Assembly: GCF_028640845.1 (NCBI RefSeq)
Contig: NC_080540.1
Location: 152,155,920 to 152,219,919, forward strand
Direction of reading: 5' to 3'
Length of the DNA stretch: 64,000 nt
Source of the DNA: Ahaetulla prasina
Taxonomy: Eukaryota; Chordata; Lepidosauria; Squamata; Colubridae
Shown here one piece after another: positions 1-8,605 of this stretch; positions within the stretch are counted from its first letter, which is position 1, and each line of letters begins with the position of its first letter. Made by a program: the position numbers and the translations under genes. The notes below the pieces were generated by a model. It saw only the letters and a program-made list of their open reading frames with translations, made no database searches and was not told the DNA's origin.

Positions 1-129
1 CAACGAACGTTCTCTCTCTTGACAGCTGCTTAAATAGAAGCTGTCAAGTTGAAAGGACCAATCAGGAAACAGCCGGGTTCCCGCTTAAAAGCTAGCCGCG
101 TTTAGACCAATCCGCTGTGGCTAGCAACA
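1..129 (-). repeat. Partial gypsy-type LTR at window edge
   Basis: Read on the minus strand this begins TGTTGCTAGCC, then has a GATTGG (inverted CCAAT) box, a GCGGGAA motif, a second GATTGG, and a TATA-like TATTTAAG flanked by inverted GACAGCT/AGCTGTC. The LTRs of gypsy element C (42526-42768) show the same order and the same GACAGC..GCTGTC flanks around the TATA box, so I infer a related LTR. The rest of the LTR and any internal region lie outside the window, so a solo LTR and a full element cannot be told apart. Confidence 0.5.
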
Positions 130-969
130 GGCAGTCTCCTCGGGTCTGACCCATTCCCAGCGTCCTGAAACTTAAAAGAAAGCAAAGCCTTCTCACACAA
201 AACCGTCTGTCATTATTTCCAACCTGGTCCAATTTAGATAATTGCCAAAATCATTTGCAGATAAGCATCTCGAGCAGAGAATGGAGAGCTACCAAGGTCT
301 TCTCAGAGAAACATCCAGAGCAGAGAATGGGATGAGCGCAGCTGCAACGTTGTTTTCCGGCAAACTGAGACACTGATGCCGGTCTCCTTTTAAACCTTCT
401 GGGAGGGGCCAATTATCTCTTGGCCCTACCCCCGAGGTGACCTCTCTGCTTGAGCTGCTCCTGCCTCTTGGCAGCTCTTCTCATTCAGGCATTAGGGACA
501 GGCTCTCCCAGTTCCTCCTCCTCCTTGCTACTCTCGGCCTCTGGAGGCTCTTGAGTCTGCACCTCACTCTCACTACTCTCAGGCCTTTGGAGGCTCTGGA
601 GTCCACACCCCATTTCTCAATGGCCCTGGCCTCGCTTCTGCCTCATCACCGTCTGATTCCGCCACCAGCACTGTAGGCTGCTGACGGACCACAACAAGAT
701 CAGTCCAAAAGCTGGAAACACCTGTGGAGCAACAGAGTAAAAGGATTGAGCAAGAACCCAAAGCCTCTGTTGAAACCTTCCAAAAGCTAACTCAAGCATC
801 ACAGTACCATGACATTAGAAGTAATTTCAAAAGTCCCTGAGGCCTGCTGAGATATCTCCCATCCTTAAAAGTCTGATATATGATTCCTCTGATGTGTGTC
901 AAATAGTTCGTCTCCAAATTGTCTTCCCTTTTTCTGTTAGTTAGAATTTCAGGAACAACTAATAGCAGG

Positions 970-1013
970 GTGTGTGTGCATGTGCGTGTGCATGTGTACG
1001 TGTGTGTGTGTAA
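970..1013. repeat. (TG)n microsatellite, imperfect
   Basis: Alternating TG with interspersed CA/CG units over about 44 bp. Confidence 0.85.
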
Positions 1014-1368
1014 TATTGCTTAGAGGGTGGGGCGGGGGAGGAAATCAACCAAGTCCAAAGTCTCTCCTGAGTCACATACAGGTGAATATAAATGGTAGTC
1101 ATGGAGATGCAGTTTAGTCCAGAAGCCAAGATCCCATTATTTTGATAACTTTTACTATGATTTGTACATGTCTAGTTCACTATGTCTCATTTAGTTTTAA
1201 TAAAAAAGGTAAAATTTATTCTCTAAAGTAAGACTTCACTTCAGAGTAATAACTGAGGGAAGGACCATGCATTATTTACAACCGTGAAGGTTTATTATTG
1301 TGGTGATTCATTTCATTGGGTGGTAACATTAGCATGCAAATTATGCACCGATTTATGTTATTGGGATT

Positions 1369-1422
1369 ATGATGTCATTAGTCAAATGACATAAAATGCC
1401 ACCATTTGAGTAATGACATCAT
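1369..1422. repeat. 20-bp inverted repeat (hairpin)
   Basis: ATGATGTCATTAGTCAAATG (1369-1388) and its reverse complement with one mismatch (1403-1422) are separated by 14 bp. Function unknown; it may be a MITE remnant. Confidence 0.7.
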
Positions 1423-1746
1423 TATGCAAATGATGAAAACTGATGCACAATCTTTTGTGTTGAGTTTCTGCTCCCTGCGCTGTATTTTCAGGGGCTGAGG
1501 CATCTCTGATTAATCTCGCTTAAATTTCTAGCCTGGGATGGACAAAGCTCTAGTCCAACGGCCATCAACCTTTGGGGCACCAGGGATGGGTTCTGTGGAG
1601 AGAATTTTTCCACAGACCAGAGGGGGTGTGGTTTCATGTGCTGCTTGGCTGTTGGTACGGAGAACCAGTAGCAATCGTGATTCAAGACTCCGCTGTCATT
1701 ACTTCCTGGTTTTAACCAGGAAGTAATGTGTTTTGTACCCTCTACC

Positions 1747-1934
1747 TGTAATGTATTACTGTAAGTTTTGGCGGGAGTTTTAGGCGGGAAGTATCTCGCT
1801 TCTGATTGGATACAGCCTCTGGCTGAAGTGTATATAAGGAGAGGTTTTTCTCCAGAGTTTTGCTGGGTCACACTATATTAAAGAGCTGTTGTCACTAACC
1901 TGGTCTCCTGCCTCGTCAATACCCAAACTTAACT
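1747..1934 (+). repeat. 5' LTR of gypsy A
   Basis: Starts TGTAATG. It has TTTTGGCGGGA (1766-1776) and GGCGGGAA (1783-1790), both E2F-like, a GATTGG CCAAT box (1804-1809), TATATAA (1831-1837) and a possible poly(A) signal ATTAAA (1877-1882). By eye it equals the 3' LTR over 187 of 188 bases; the last base is T instead of A. Confidence 0.95.
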
Positions 1935-1935
1935 T

Positions 1936-1952
1936 TGGCGACGAAGGTGGGA
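1936..1952 (+). other. Primer-binding site, tRNA-Ser type
   Basis: TGGCGACGAAGGTGGGA begins just after the LTR. It is complementary, with two differences, to the 3' end of vertebrate tRNA-Ser(GCT) including CCA. Element B has the same site and element C a perfect match. Confidence 0.75.
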
Positions 1953-2028
1953 TATTGAGGCAGAGCACCAGAACAGAGCTGAACTCACTACGAGAATCAA
2001 ACCCAGCAAGGTGACGGCGAATGCAGCG

Positions 2029-2944
2029 ATGACCGGCTACACGCCACCCACTCCGTTTGACCCTGCCCAGGAGACATGGGGAATATATATGACCCGTTTC
2101 GAGAGTTTCCTGGAGGCAAACGAGCTACAGGGAGTCTCCGACAACCGTAAACGGGCTTACTTCATAAGCCACTGTGGGTCCGCAGTCATCGCCGTCGCAG
2201 AAGCCCTAGCGGAGCCAACACCGCTACACTCCGTATCGTGGCAGACCCTTCAGACCCTCCTGAAGAATCACTACGCACCAGCCCCGTCCAAATACGTTCG
2301 ACGGTACGAGTTTGGGGCGCAGGCAACAAGAAGGCGAGTCTATCAGCGACTACATGGCAGCCCTGAGACAAGCCTCCAAGCATTGCAGTACCGCGATCTG
2401 GACGAAGAGCTGCTGGAACAACTTATACGGGGGGTCAGAGACATCCGTTTGAGGAGACGGTTGCTAGCCAAGAGCAACCTGACATTGGCAAACGCTCTGG
2501 ACGAAGCCAGAGCCCATGAGATGTCCAACCATGCAGCAGACACCTTACAAAAGCGACTCACGCCGATGGCGGGCGCAAAGCCGAGCACAGTCCACCACGA
2601 AGAAACCTATCGTGAGTCAACCAGCGAAGAGGAGGGAGAAGTCCACTACACCGAAAATCGACAAGGAAGACCCGGAGGAATGCGGAAGTTGCGGGCGACA
2701 TCAGCGCCAAAGATGTAAGTTCAGGGACGCCATTTGCGGCGGTGTGAAAGGAAGGGCACCTGGCTCAAGTCTGCCGAGCACCCCAACCTTCCGCCGAAAA
2801 TTCAAATCGCCAATCAGAGCGGCTCTGAGTCAGAGATGCAAACCCCACATTCCCGCCGAAATTTCAAACCAGCCAATCAGAGCGCGAGATCGGCGAGGCG
2901 ACCCGCGATTGGCCAGGAAAGAAAGAGCGCGAAGTCAAACCGAA
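2029..2944 (+). pseudogene. Gag of gypsy A (frameshifted)
   Basis: This is the structural polyprotein that would form the cytoplasmic capsid-like particle. I take the ATG at 2029, matching the start used by element B, rather than an upstream GTG. Retrotransposon-Gag text (WGIYMTRFESFLEANELQG) is intact at the start. Between about 2320 and 2385 the frame slips out and back compared with element B. Near 2730 it slips again inside the zinc knuckle: the CCHC box that reads C-x2-C-x4-H-x4-C in B is destroyed here. The basic tail after the knuckle follows in a third frame. The product would be truncated and unable to bind RNA normally. In B, Gag joins Pol without a stop, and that was probably the arrangement here too. 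Confidence 0.85.
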
Positions 2945-4130
2945 TGACTGTTACCATAGACCACGCAGCTACCCGCATCGAAGAAAAGATCTTCACAAAC
3001 CCGACAATTGAAGGCGTACCGTGCCGACTGGAAGTAGACACAGGATCAGCTATCTCAATCATGTCCTGGGACACTTTTGTGAAAGCCTTGCCGCACATCG
3101 CAAAGCGCAAGCTACAGAAACAACGGCCCGGGTGCAGGATTACCAGGGCAACCGCATCCCTGTTCGAGGGACAACGACCGTCGAGGTCGGCACGGGACAT
3201 ACGAAAAGACCCTGCCCATCACGTTAGTCGAGGGAACCTTGCCAAGCTTGCTGGGGCTAGACTGGTTCCGGGCGTTGGGAATGGGGGTGACTGGCGTCCA
3301 CCGGACCGGATGCAACCTGCAAAACGCCCTAATGGAGGAATTCGCAGACGTATTCGAGGACCGTTTAGGCAAGTACAAGGGGACCCCTATCTCCTTCAAT
3401 TTAGACCCCCAAATAGCTCCCATTAGGTTAAAGGCAAGGAGGGTTCCTTTTGCACTCAAACCTAAGATCGACAAAGAGTTAGATAAATTAGTCAGCCAGG
3501 GGATACTAGTGCCAGTTGACCATGCCAAATGGGAGACGCCAATCGTCACCCCTATAAAACCAGACGGGTCCATAAGAATTTGCGCTGATTACAAGGCTAC
3601 CTTGAACAAAGCATTGCAAAAGAGCGCCTACCCAGTTCCAGTAGTGCAACACTTATTGCACTCACTAGGGCACGGACAAGTTTTCGCCAAATTAGACTTG
3701 GCACAAGCGTACCAACAGCTACCCGTAGATGCTAGCACAGCTGAAGCCCAGACCATTGTAACGCACCGGGGTGCCTTTAAGTGCACCCGGTTACAGTTCG
3801 GGGTGAGTGTGGCCCCGGGGCTATTCCAAAATTTGATGGAACGGCTCCTACAAGGGTTACCGGGAGTCGTACCCTATTTCGATGATGTGTTGGTATCAGG
3901 GGAAGATTTAAGAGAACTGGGGAAGCGATTAAGGAAAGTTTTGGCCATTTTTAGGTCGGCAGGATTAAAAGTCAAAGCAAGCAAGTGTCAGATAGGGGTC
4001 GAATCTGTTGAATTTTGGGCTATAGAATAGACAAAAGGATTCACCCACTGAGAGCAAAGTCAAGGCGATAAAGAGAGCCCCAGCACCCAAAAACAAGACA
4101 GAACTCCAGGCTTTCCTGGGTCTGGTAAAC
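2945..4130 (+). pseudogene. Protease and reverse transcriptase of gypsy A
   Basis: The aspartic protease motif DTGS is present near 3037, followed by MSWDTF. A frame change near 3125 breaks the protease, and another near 3230 leads into the longest remaining open stretch (3239-4030). That stretch starts with the protease end motif LLGLDWF and covers most of the RT: motif A KLDLAQAYQQLP, the template-grip region, and the catalytic YFDDVLVS at about 3877. The frame breaks again near 4018, where FLGYR is expected but a stop follows. The polymerase residues are therefore intact, but the reading frame is not. The RT would copy the element's RNA in cytoplasmic particles. Confidence 0.9.
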
Positions 4131-4740
4131 TTTTACGCCGTGTTTTTAAAAGACAAGGCAACCGTTGCTGAACCGCTGCATAAATTGCTTGGAAAAAACA
4201 CTGCTTGGTCGTGGGGGAAGTCAGAGAATAGGGCATTTGAGGCAGTAAAAAGTTTGCTATCAAGCGATAGCCTGTTAATACAATACAACAACAGACTGCC
4301 GTTAGTATTGGTTTGTGATGCGTCCCCCTATGGAGTAGGAGCTGTACTTAGCCACAGACTCCCAAACGGCACTGAAGCCCCTATAGCGTTCTATTCACGA
4401 ACGATGTCCCGGCTGAGAGGAATTACAGCCAGCTAGATAGGAGGCTCTCGCAATAGTGTCAGGGTGAAAAATTTCACGAATACGTTTTGGGAGAGACTTT
4501 GAAATTATCACTGACCACAGACCGCTATTGGGATTACTGGCTGGCGACCGCCCAACGCCAGTGGCACTATCACCCGGCTGACCAGATGGACTATTTTCTG
4601 GCCGCCTACTCTACAAACTGCAGCATCGACCTGGAAAGAGCTGGGGCATGCGGACGCATTGAGCAGATGCCCATTGCCGGGAAATCGAGGACCCTACTCC
4701 GGGCACCCGTTCTACTAATTGACTCTTGGGACTCTGGCCC
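4131..4740 (+). pseudogene. RNase H and linker of gypsy A
   Basis: The connection region (FLKDKATVAEPLHKLL) starts about 4143. RNase H follows with [17 protein letters not shown], where the Asp is a catalytic residue, then [10 protein letters not shown] stop at 4436 and frame changes around 4415-4490 split off the rest, which contains a degraded [14 protein letters not shown] motif around 4512-4545. The segment up to 4700 (GHADALSRCP-like in one frame) is the usual RNase H/integrase linker. Non-functional. Confidence 0.85.
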
Positions 4741-6114
4741 AGTCACATCGCAGGAAGTGGCTCGGCCTCCTACCGGGACGTTGTTTTAAGAACTGTAATC
4801 GGTTGGGTTCAAAGGGGATGGCCCGCTGTGCCGGGCGACCGTTTTAGAGAGTTTGTAAAGAAAAGAGGGGAATTGTCTGTGCAAGGGGGGTGCCTGCTCT
4901 GGGGGGATAGGGTGGTAGTTCCAGAGAAGCTGAGAAAAAAAGTCCTGGAACTACTGCATGAGGGTCACCCAGGAATTGTAAGGATGAAGGGGCTAGCCAG
5001 GAGCTATGTTTGGTGGCCCCTAATGGACAGGGAAATCGGTGACAGGGTTGGCCGATGCCAGGTATGTCAGGAATCCAGACCACTACCACCTACGGCCCCA
5101 GTGTTGGAGTGGGAGAAACCCCAAGGCCCTTGGTCCCATACACATTGATTTTGCCGCCCTTTCCACGGCCAAACATTTCTAATTGTGGTGGATGCATTCT
5201 CCAAATGGCTGGAGATCATCTTAATGAAATCCACAACCGCGGGAGCTGTCATTGCAGCACTAAAACACCTTTTCGCCACGCACGGGCTACCGGACACCCT
5301 CGTGTCCGATAACGGCCCACAGTTCACCGCAGCATTATTTGAAGGGTACCTGGCTGAAGAGGGCATCCGACATGCCTCTCAGCGCCGCTCCACCCTGCGT
5401 CGAACGGCCTTGCTGAACGCTTTGTTCGGAGTGCGAAGAAGCGCTATCACGGCGGCCCGGCGATTGGCAGGCACAGATCGACGATTCCTAACCGTCCAAC
5501 ACAGGACCCCTGTGTGGCCACCGCCGCAGCCCAGCCGAGCTATTAATGGGGCGGAAGCTACGGTGCCCGCTAGACCGGCTACACCGAACTACGTGCAGGA
5601 CGGGTTCAAAACAAAACCAGATAGAATCCGGAATTAAACATAGGAGACTCAGTGTGGGCACATAATTACAGCGACGGCCCAAGCTGGAAGAGGGGATAGT
5701 CATAGACAAACGGGCCCCAAATCTTATCTAGTGGAAATAGACGATGGCAGAGTTTGGAGGCGCCACATAGATCAATTAAGAAACAGATTGAGCGATAAGG
5801 CAGAATTAGGCGAGACCAGCCCTGACTATGATTTAATTAACCCCACAGCTGACTGGAGCAGAGAACAAACAGAAAGCGTAGAACCAAACAGAGACTTATC
5901 TGAGTCAGGCGAGGTCCAGCGACACCATCAGGTCCCTCTAGAGGACAGCAGGTCCGAGCCGGCGAATAATCCAGGGCCGGATGGCCGGGAGGAGGAGCTC
6001 AGAGGAACGAGAAGCCCCTCCGCAAGGCTCGACTCAACTCCAGAAAGTGAACTGCGCAGGTCCGGGAGAGTCAGGAGACGCCCCCCGTACCTGCGGGACT
6101 ACGTAGAGAAGTAA
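4741..6114 (+). pseudogene. Integrase of gypsy A (frameshifted)
   Basis: The N-terminal zinc-binding part (LLHEGHPGIVRMKGLARSY ... CQVC) is open to 5148. The frame then breaks, so the first catalytic Asp block (IDFAG in B) is disrupted at about 5148-5160. The second Asp is readable in VSDNGPQFTA (about 5305-5340). The Glu block (NGLAERS in B) is scrambled by frame changes after 5370. The tail resumes at 5731 with DDGRVWRRHIDQ, part of the GPY/F module, and ends with RSGRVRRRPPYLRDYVEK before the TAA at 6112-6114. The arginine-rich ending is shared with B and, in altered form, with C. Confidence 0.88.
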
Positions 6115-6137
6115 TATGCAAATATTGGCAAAGTGCC

Positions 6138-6154
6138 TTCTGGGAGGGAAGGAG
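6138..6154 (+). other. Polypurine tract of gypsy A
   Basis: TTCTGGGAGGGAAGGAG directly precedes the 3' LTR and would prime plus-strand DNA synthesis. Element B has the same core, CTGGGAGGGAAGGAG. Confidence 0.85.
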
Positions 6155-6342
6155 TGTAATGTATTACTGTAAGTTTTGGCGGGAGTTTTAGGCGGGAAGT
6201 ATCTCGCTTCTGATTGGATACAGCCTCTGGCTGAAGTGTATATAAGGAGAGGTTTTTCTCCAGAGTTTTGCTGGGTCACACTATATTAAAGAGCTGTTGT
6301 CACTAACCTGGTCTCCTGCCTCGTCAATACCCAAACTTAACA
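6155..6342 (+). repeat. 3' LTR of gypsy A
   Basis: 188 bp, TGTAATG...TTAACA, matching the 5' LTR apart from the final base, and followed by the target duplication CTACC. Confidence 0.95.
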
Positions 6343-6872
6343 CTACCCATGTGCAGAAAGGTTTTGCGCATGTGCAGAGTGTCCATGTGATGCATGCGCA
6401 TGCACTTCCGAACTGGTAAGGAAGGTCAGTAGATTTCACCCCTGAGTAAATCTATGTGGACACTAAGAATCAGCAATGACCTGGTGGTACATAATTAATC
6501 AAATTCAATAACGGAAGTTAAATTTATTTCTGCCCCATCCCTAATTGTAATGAATAATTTATGCCAGAACAAATTATGATGTATTTCTGAAGACTCCAGT
6601 TACACAGTAGTTCATGAAGGCTTTACGTGCCATGTTATAAACTAGTAATAATAATTATACAAACTTTGGTGTTTAATTTATATATTAAAATATATATGGC
6701 CCAGCTGCTGGTATACCACAGCCTGGTGATGGTTCACAGACCGGGGGGGGGGGGGCAGGGTTGTGGACCCCTGCTTTAGTCTAAAATGCATGGACACTGT
6801 TGCCAGTAAGTAAAAAATATTACAGAGTTAGAAAGCTATAAGAGATCATTCTCTCAGTTTCTTTTTCCTTAT

Positions 6873-7246
6873 ACAGGTAGGTCTCAACTTATGCCCATAA
6901 TTGAGGCCAACATTTTTGCTACTAAGTGAAACATTTGTTAAGTGAATTTTGCTCCATTTTATGACCTTTCCTGCCACAGTTGTTAAGTGAATCACTGCAG
7001 TTGTTAAATTAGAAACACGGTTATTAAGTGAATCTGGCTTCCGCATTGACTTTGCTTGTAAGAAGGTCACATGACCCCAATATACTGCAGAAATATGAGT
7101 CTGTTGGCAAGTGTCCAAATTTTGATCACATGACCATGGGGATGTTACAAGGCTGTAAATGTGAAAAATTGTCATAAGTCACCTTTTCAGTGCCACTGTA
7201 ACTTTGAATGGTTGCTAAATGAACTGTTGTAAATAGAGGACGTATT
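6873..7246. mobile_element. MITE, ACAGGTAGTCCTCG family
   Basis: About 370 bp with degenerate inverted ends (ACAGGTAGGTCTCAACTTA; TAAATAGAGGACGTA) and the internal text of this family (TTGTTAAGTGAATC, ATCACATGACC). Other copies lie at 13800, 32382, 35462, 48081 and 54549. Its superfamily is not certain from sequence. Confidence 0.8.
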
Positions 7247-8076
7247 CATTTTTTAAAATATTTTTTCCATTGCTTTAATGCAAACGTTTGCACCTATAGC
7301 TGCATTCTTAATTTTTAAAAATCTGAAAGCTTAATCCACTTACATGTGTTAAATTTCATTGCTACTTATTTATTAAATTTTTATGCCGCCCATGATCACT
7401 GCAAGATGACTCTGGGCAACTTTGATATTAATAAGTAGAATTTCACACAAAGAGAATAACTTGTTTTGCCTTTCTCTTACGTAGGTTTTGAAGATGAAAG
7501 GCCTGAGGCGGATATAAAAGATGGCAGTTTAGTTCAGCTGAATGTTCAGGATTCAAAAAGAGATTTCTAAGAGATAAATACTTAGCTCCTCATCTAATAT
7601 GTCAAGCATTTATTAATCAGATTGGGGGAGAAATCTATCATATCTGCTTTCTTCCCCTTTCATTTTTGCTTTTAATTTGAAGTTCTTTTAGATTACTGAA
7701 TGTGAAAAAAAAGTGTGAATTCCAATGCATTCCTGTTGTTTTTAAAAATATCTCAAATTCTCAGGAGTTATGCTTTTTAAAGAATACTAAGTACGGAAAA
7801 TGATCAAATGAATGCTATATTATACTATCAGCCTTCACATAGTATGTTAAAACTCAGAGTTGTGCAATAGAGTAATGCCTACAAATAGTTCACCTGATTG
7901 GATACAAGCCAGATAAATTCTATGGATTAAATTAATCCATCTTTTTTCCGAAGTTTTATATCTAAAAACTTTACATTATCAAACTTTATCAAACTTTATC
8001 ATTATATTATCATTATATATTTATTCTAATATTTTATTATTTGATGAGGAAAAATTAAACATAAGTATGTAGGATA
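7247..8076. other. AT-rich spacer of the inverted repeat
   Basis: Single-copy-looking AT-rich DNA between the inverted arms. It holds the exon-like segment listed separately and, near 7370-7430, a short piece resembling a SINE tail (TTTATGCCGCCCATGATC). Confidence 0.5.
7485..7570 (+). CDS. Candidate terminal coding exon, unknown host gene
   Basis: A pyrimidine-rich tract (TTTTGCCTTTCTCTTACGTAG, ending at 7484) looks like a good splice acceptor. After two bases of a split codon, 27 codons follow to a TAA at 7568-7570. The peptide begins FEDERPEADIK, continues DGSLVQLNV and ends QDSKRDF. It is acidic to mixed, has no low-complexity or transposon motif, and sits in DNA that otherwise looks unique. 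I do not recognise the protein. The size is compatible with a last coding exon, but a 27-codon open frame is expected by chance, and no upstream exon is visible in the window. Confidence 0.3.
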
Positions 8077-8545
8077 ATATTTTAATATATAAATTAAACA
8101 CCAAAGTTTGTATAATTATTATTACTAGTTTATAACATGGCACGTAAAGCCTTCATGAACTACTGTGTAACTGGAGTCTTCAGGCATACATCATAATTAA
8201 TTCTGGCATAAATTATTCATTACAATTAGGGATGGGGCAGAAATAAATTTAACTTCCATTATTGAATTTGACTGATTATGTACCACCAGGTCATTGCTGA
8301 TTTTTAGTGTCCACATTGATTTACTCAGGGGTGAAATCTACTGACCTTCCTTACCGGTTCGGAAGTGCATGCGCACGTATCACGTGGACACGCACACCCT
8401 CTGCACATGCACAAAACTTTTCTGCGCATGGGTAGAGGGTACAAAATACATTACTTCCTGGTTAAAACCAGGAAGTAATGACAGCCGGGCAGGTGGGCGG
8501 AGTCTTGAATCACGATTGCTACTGGTTCTCCATACCAACAGCCAA
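8077..8545 (+). repeat. Right arm of long inverted repeat
   Basis: Reverse-complement match to 6343-6692 plus 1645-1746. This arm has the complete MITE (8326-8597) with both target duplications and has no gypsy insertion. It therefore shows the pre-insertion sequence GGGTAGAGGG near 8435. Confidence 0.8.
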
Positions 8546-8597
8546 GATCGCTACCAGATCAGGCGATCCGGTCCAAACCAGGAGCATTTCACCCCTG
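8326..8597. mobile_element. hAT-type MITE (CAGGGGTGAAAT ends)
   Basis: 272 bp. The ends CAGGGGTGAAAT and CATTTCACCCCTG are inverted copies, flanked by a perfect 8-bp duplication GATTTACT (8318-8325, 8598-8605). It contains a GGAAGTAATG/CATTACTTCC inner palindrome. No coding capacity. Confidence 0.85.
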
Positions 8598-8605
8598 GAT
8601 TTACT

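Larger units (their letters stand above)
130..1547. other. Non-coding, unassigned, some old repeat
   Basis: No supported gene. About 260-760 is relatively GC-rich, with two near-copies of a GAGCAGAGAATGG motif and CT-rich text that looks like an old dispersed repeat, possibly LTR-derived; I cannot name it. The short open frames here lack any recognisable motif. 1050-1547 is AT-rich and contains two octamer-like ATGCAAAT words. Confidence 0.4.
1747..6342 (+). mobile_element. Ty3/gypsy LTR retrotransposon A (degenerate)
   Basis: A 4596-bp element with 188-bp LTRs, a tRNA-Ser-type primer site, gag, pol ordered protease-RT-RNase H-integrase, a purine tract and the 5-bp duplication CTACC (1742-1746, 6343-6347). 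The order RNase H then integrase, with RT motif YFDD, places it in Ty3/gypsy. The proteins resemble those often annotated 'K02A2.6-like' in vertebrates. The right inverted-repeat arm near 8435 preserves the empty site with a single CTACC. Coding frames are broken at eight or more places, so the copy cannot make its own proteins, although the LTRs are almost identical. Confidence 0.95.
1645..6692 (-). repeat. Left arm of long inverted repeat (split by gypsy A)
   Basis: 1645-1746 plus 6343-6692 match the reverse complement of about 8077-8545. In the roughly 250 bp outside the MITE I count about ten mismatches by eye. Both arms include the same hAT MITE with the same flank (AGTAAATC here, GATTTACT in the other arm). 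The MITE is complete in the right arm but truncated here, so this arm is probably the derived copy. Confidence 0.75.
1556..6773. mobile_element. hAT-like element with replaced interior, hosting gypsy A
   Basis: The left end (CAACGGCCATCAACC, 1556) and right end (GGTTGTGGACCCCTG, to 6773) are degenerate inverted termini. They are flanked by CTCTAGTC (1548-1555) and CTTTAGTC (6774-6781), an 8-bp target duplication with one mismatch, as hAT elements make. Only about 88 bp on the left and 81 bp on the right look like the original element. The middle is an inverted copy of sequence found at 8077-8545, plus the gypsy insertion. No transposase is visible, so this is a non-autonomous element with filler DNA. 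Confidence 0.55.
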
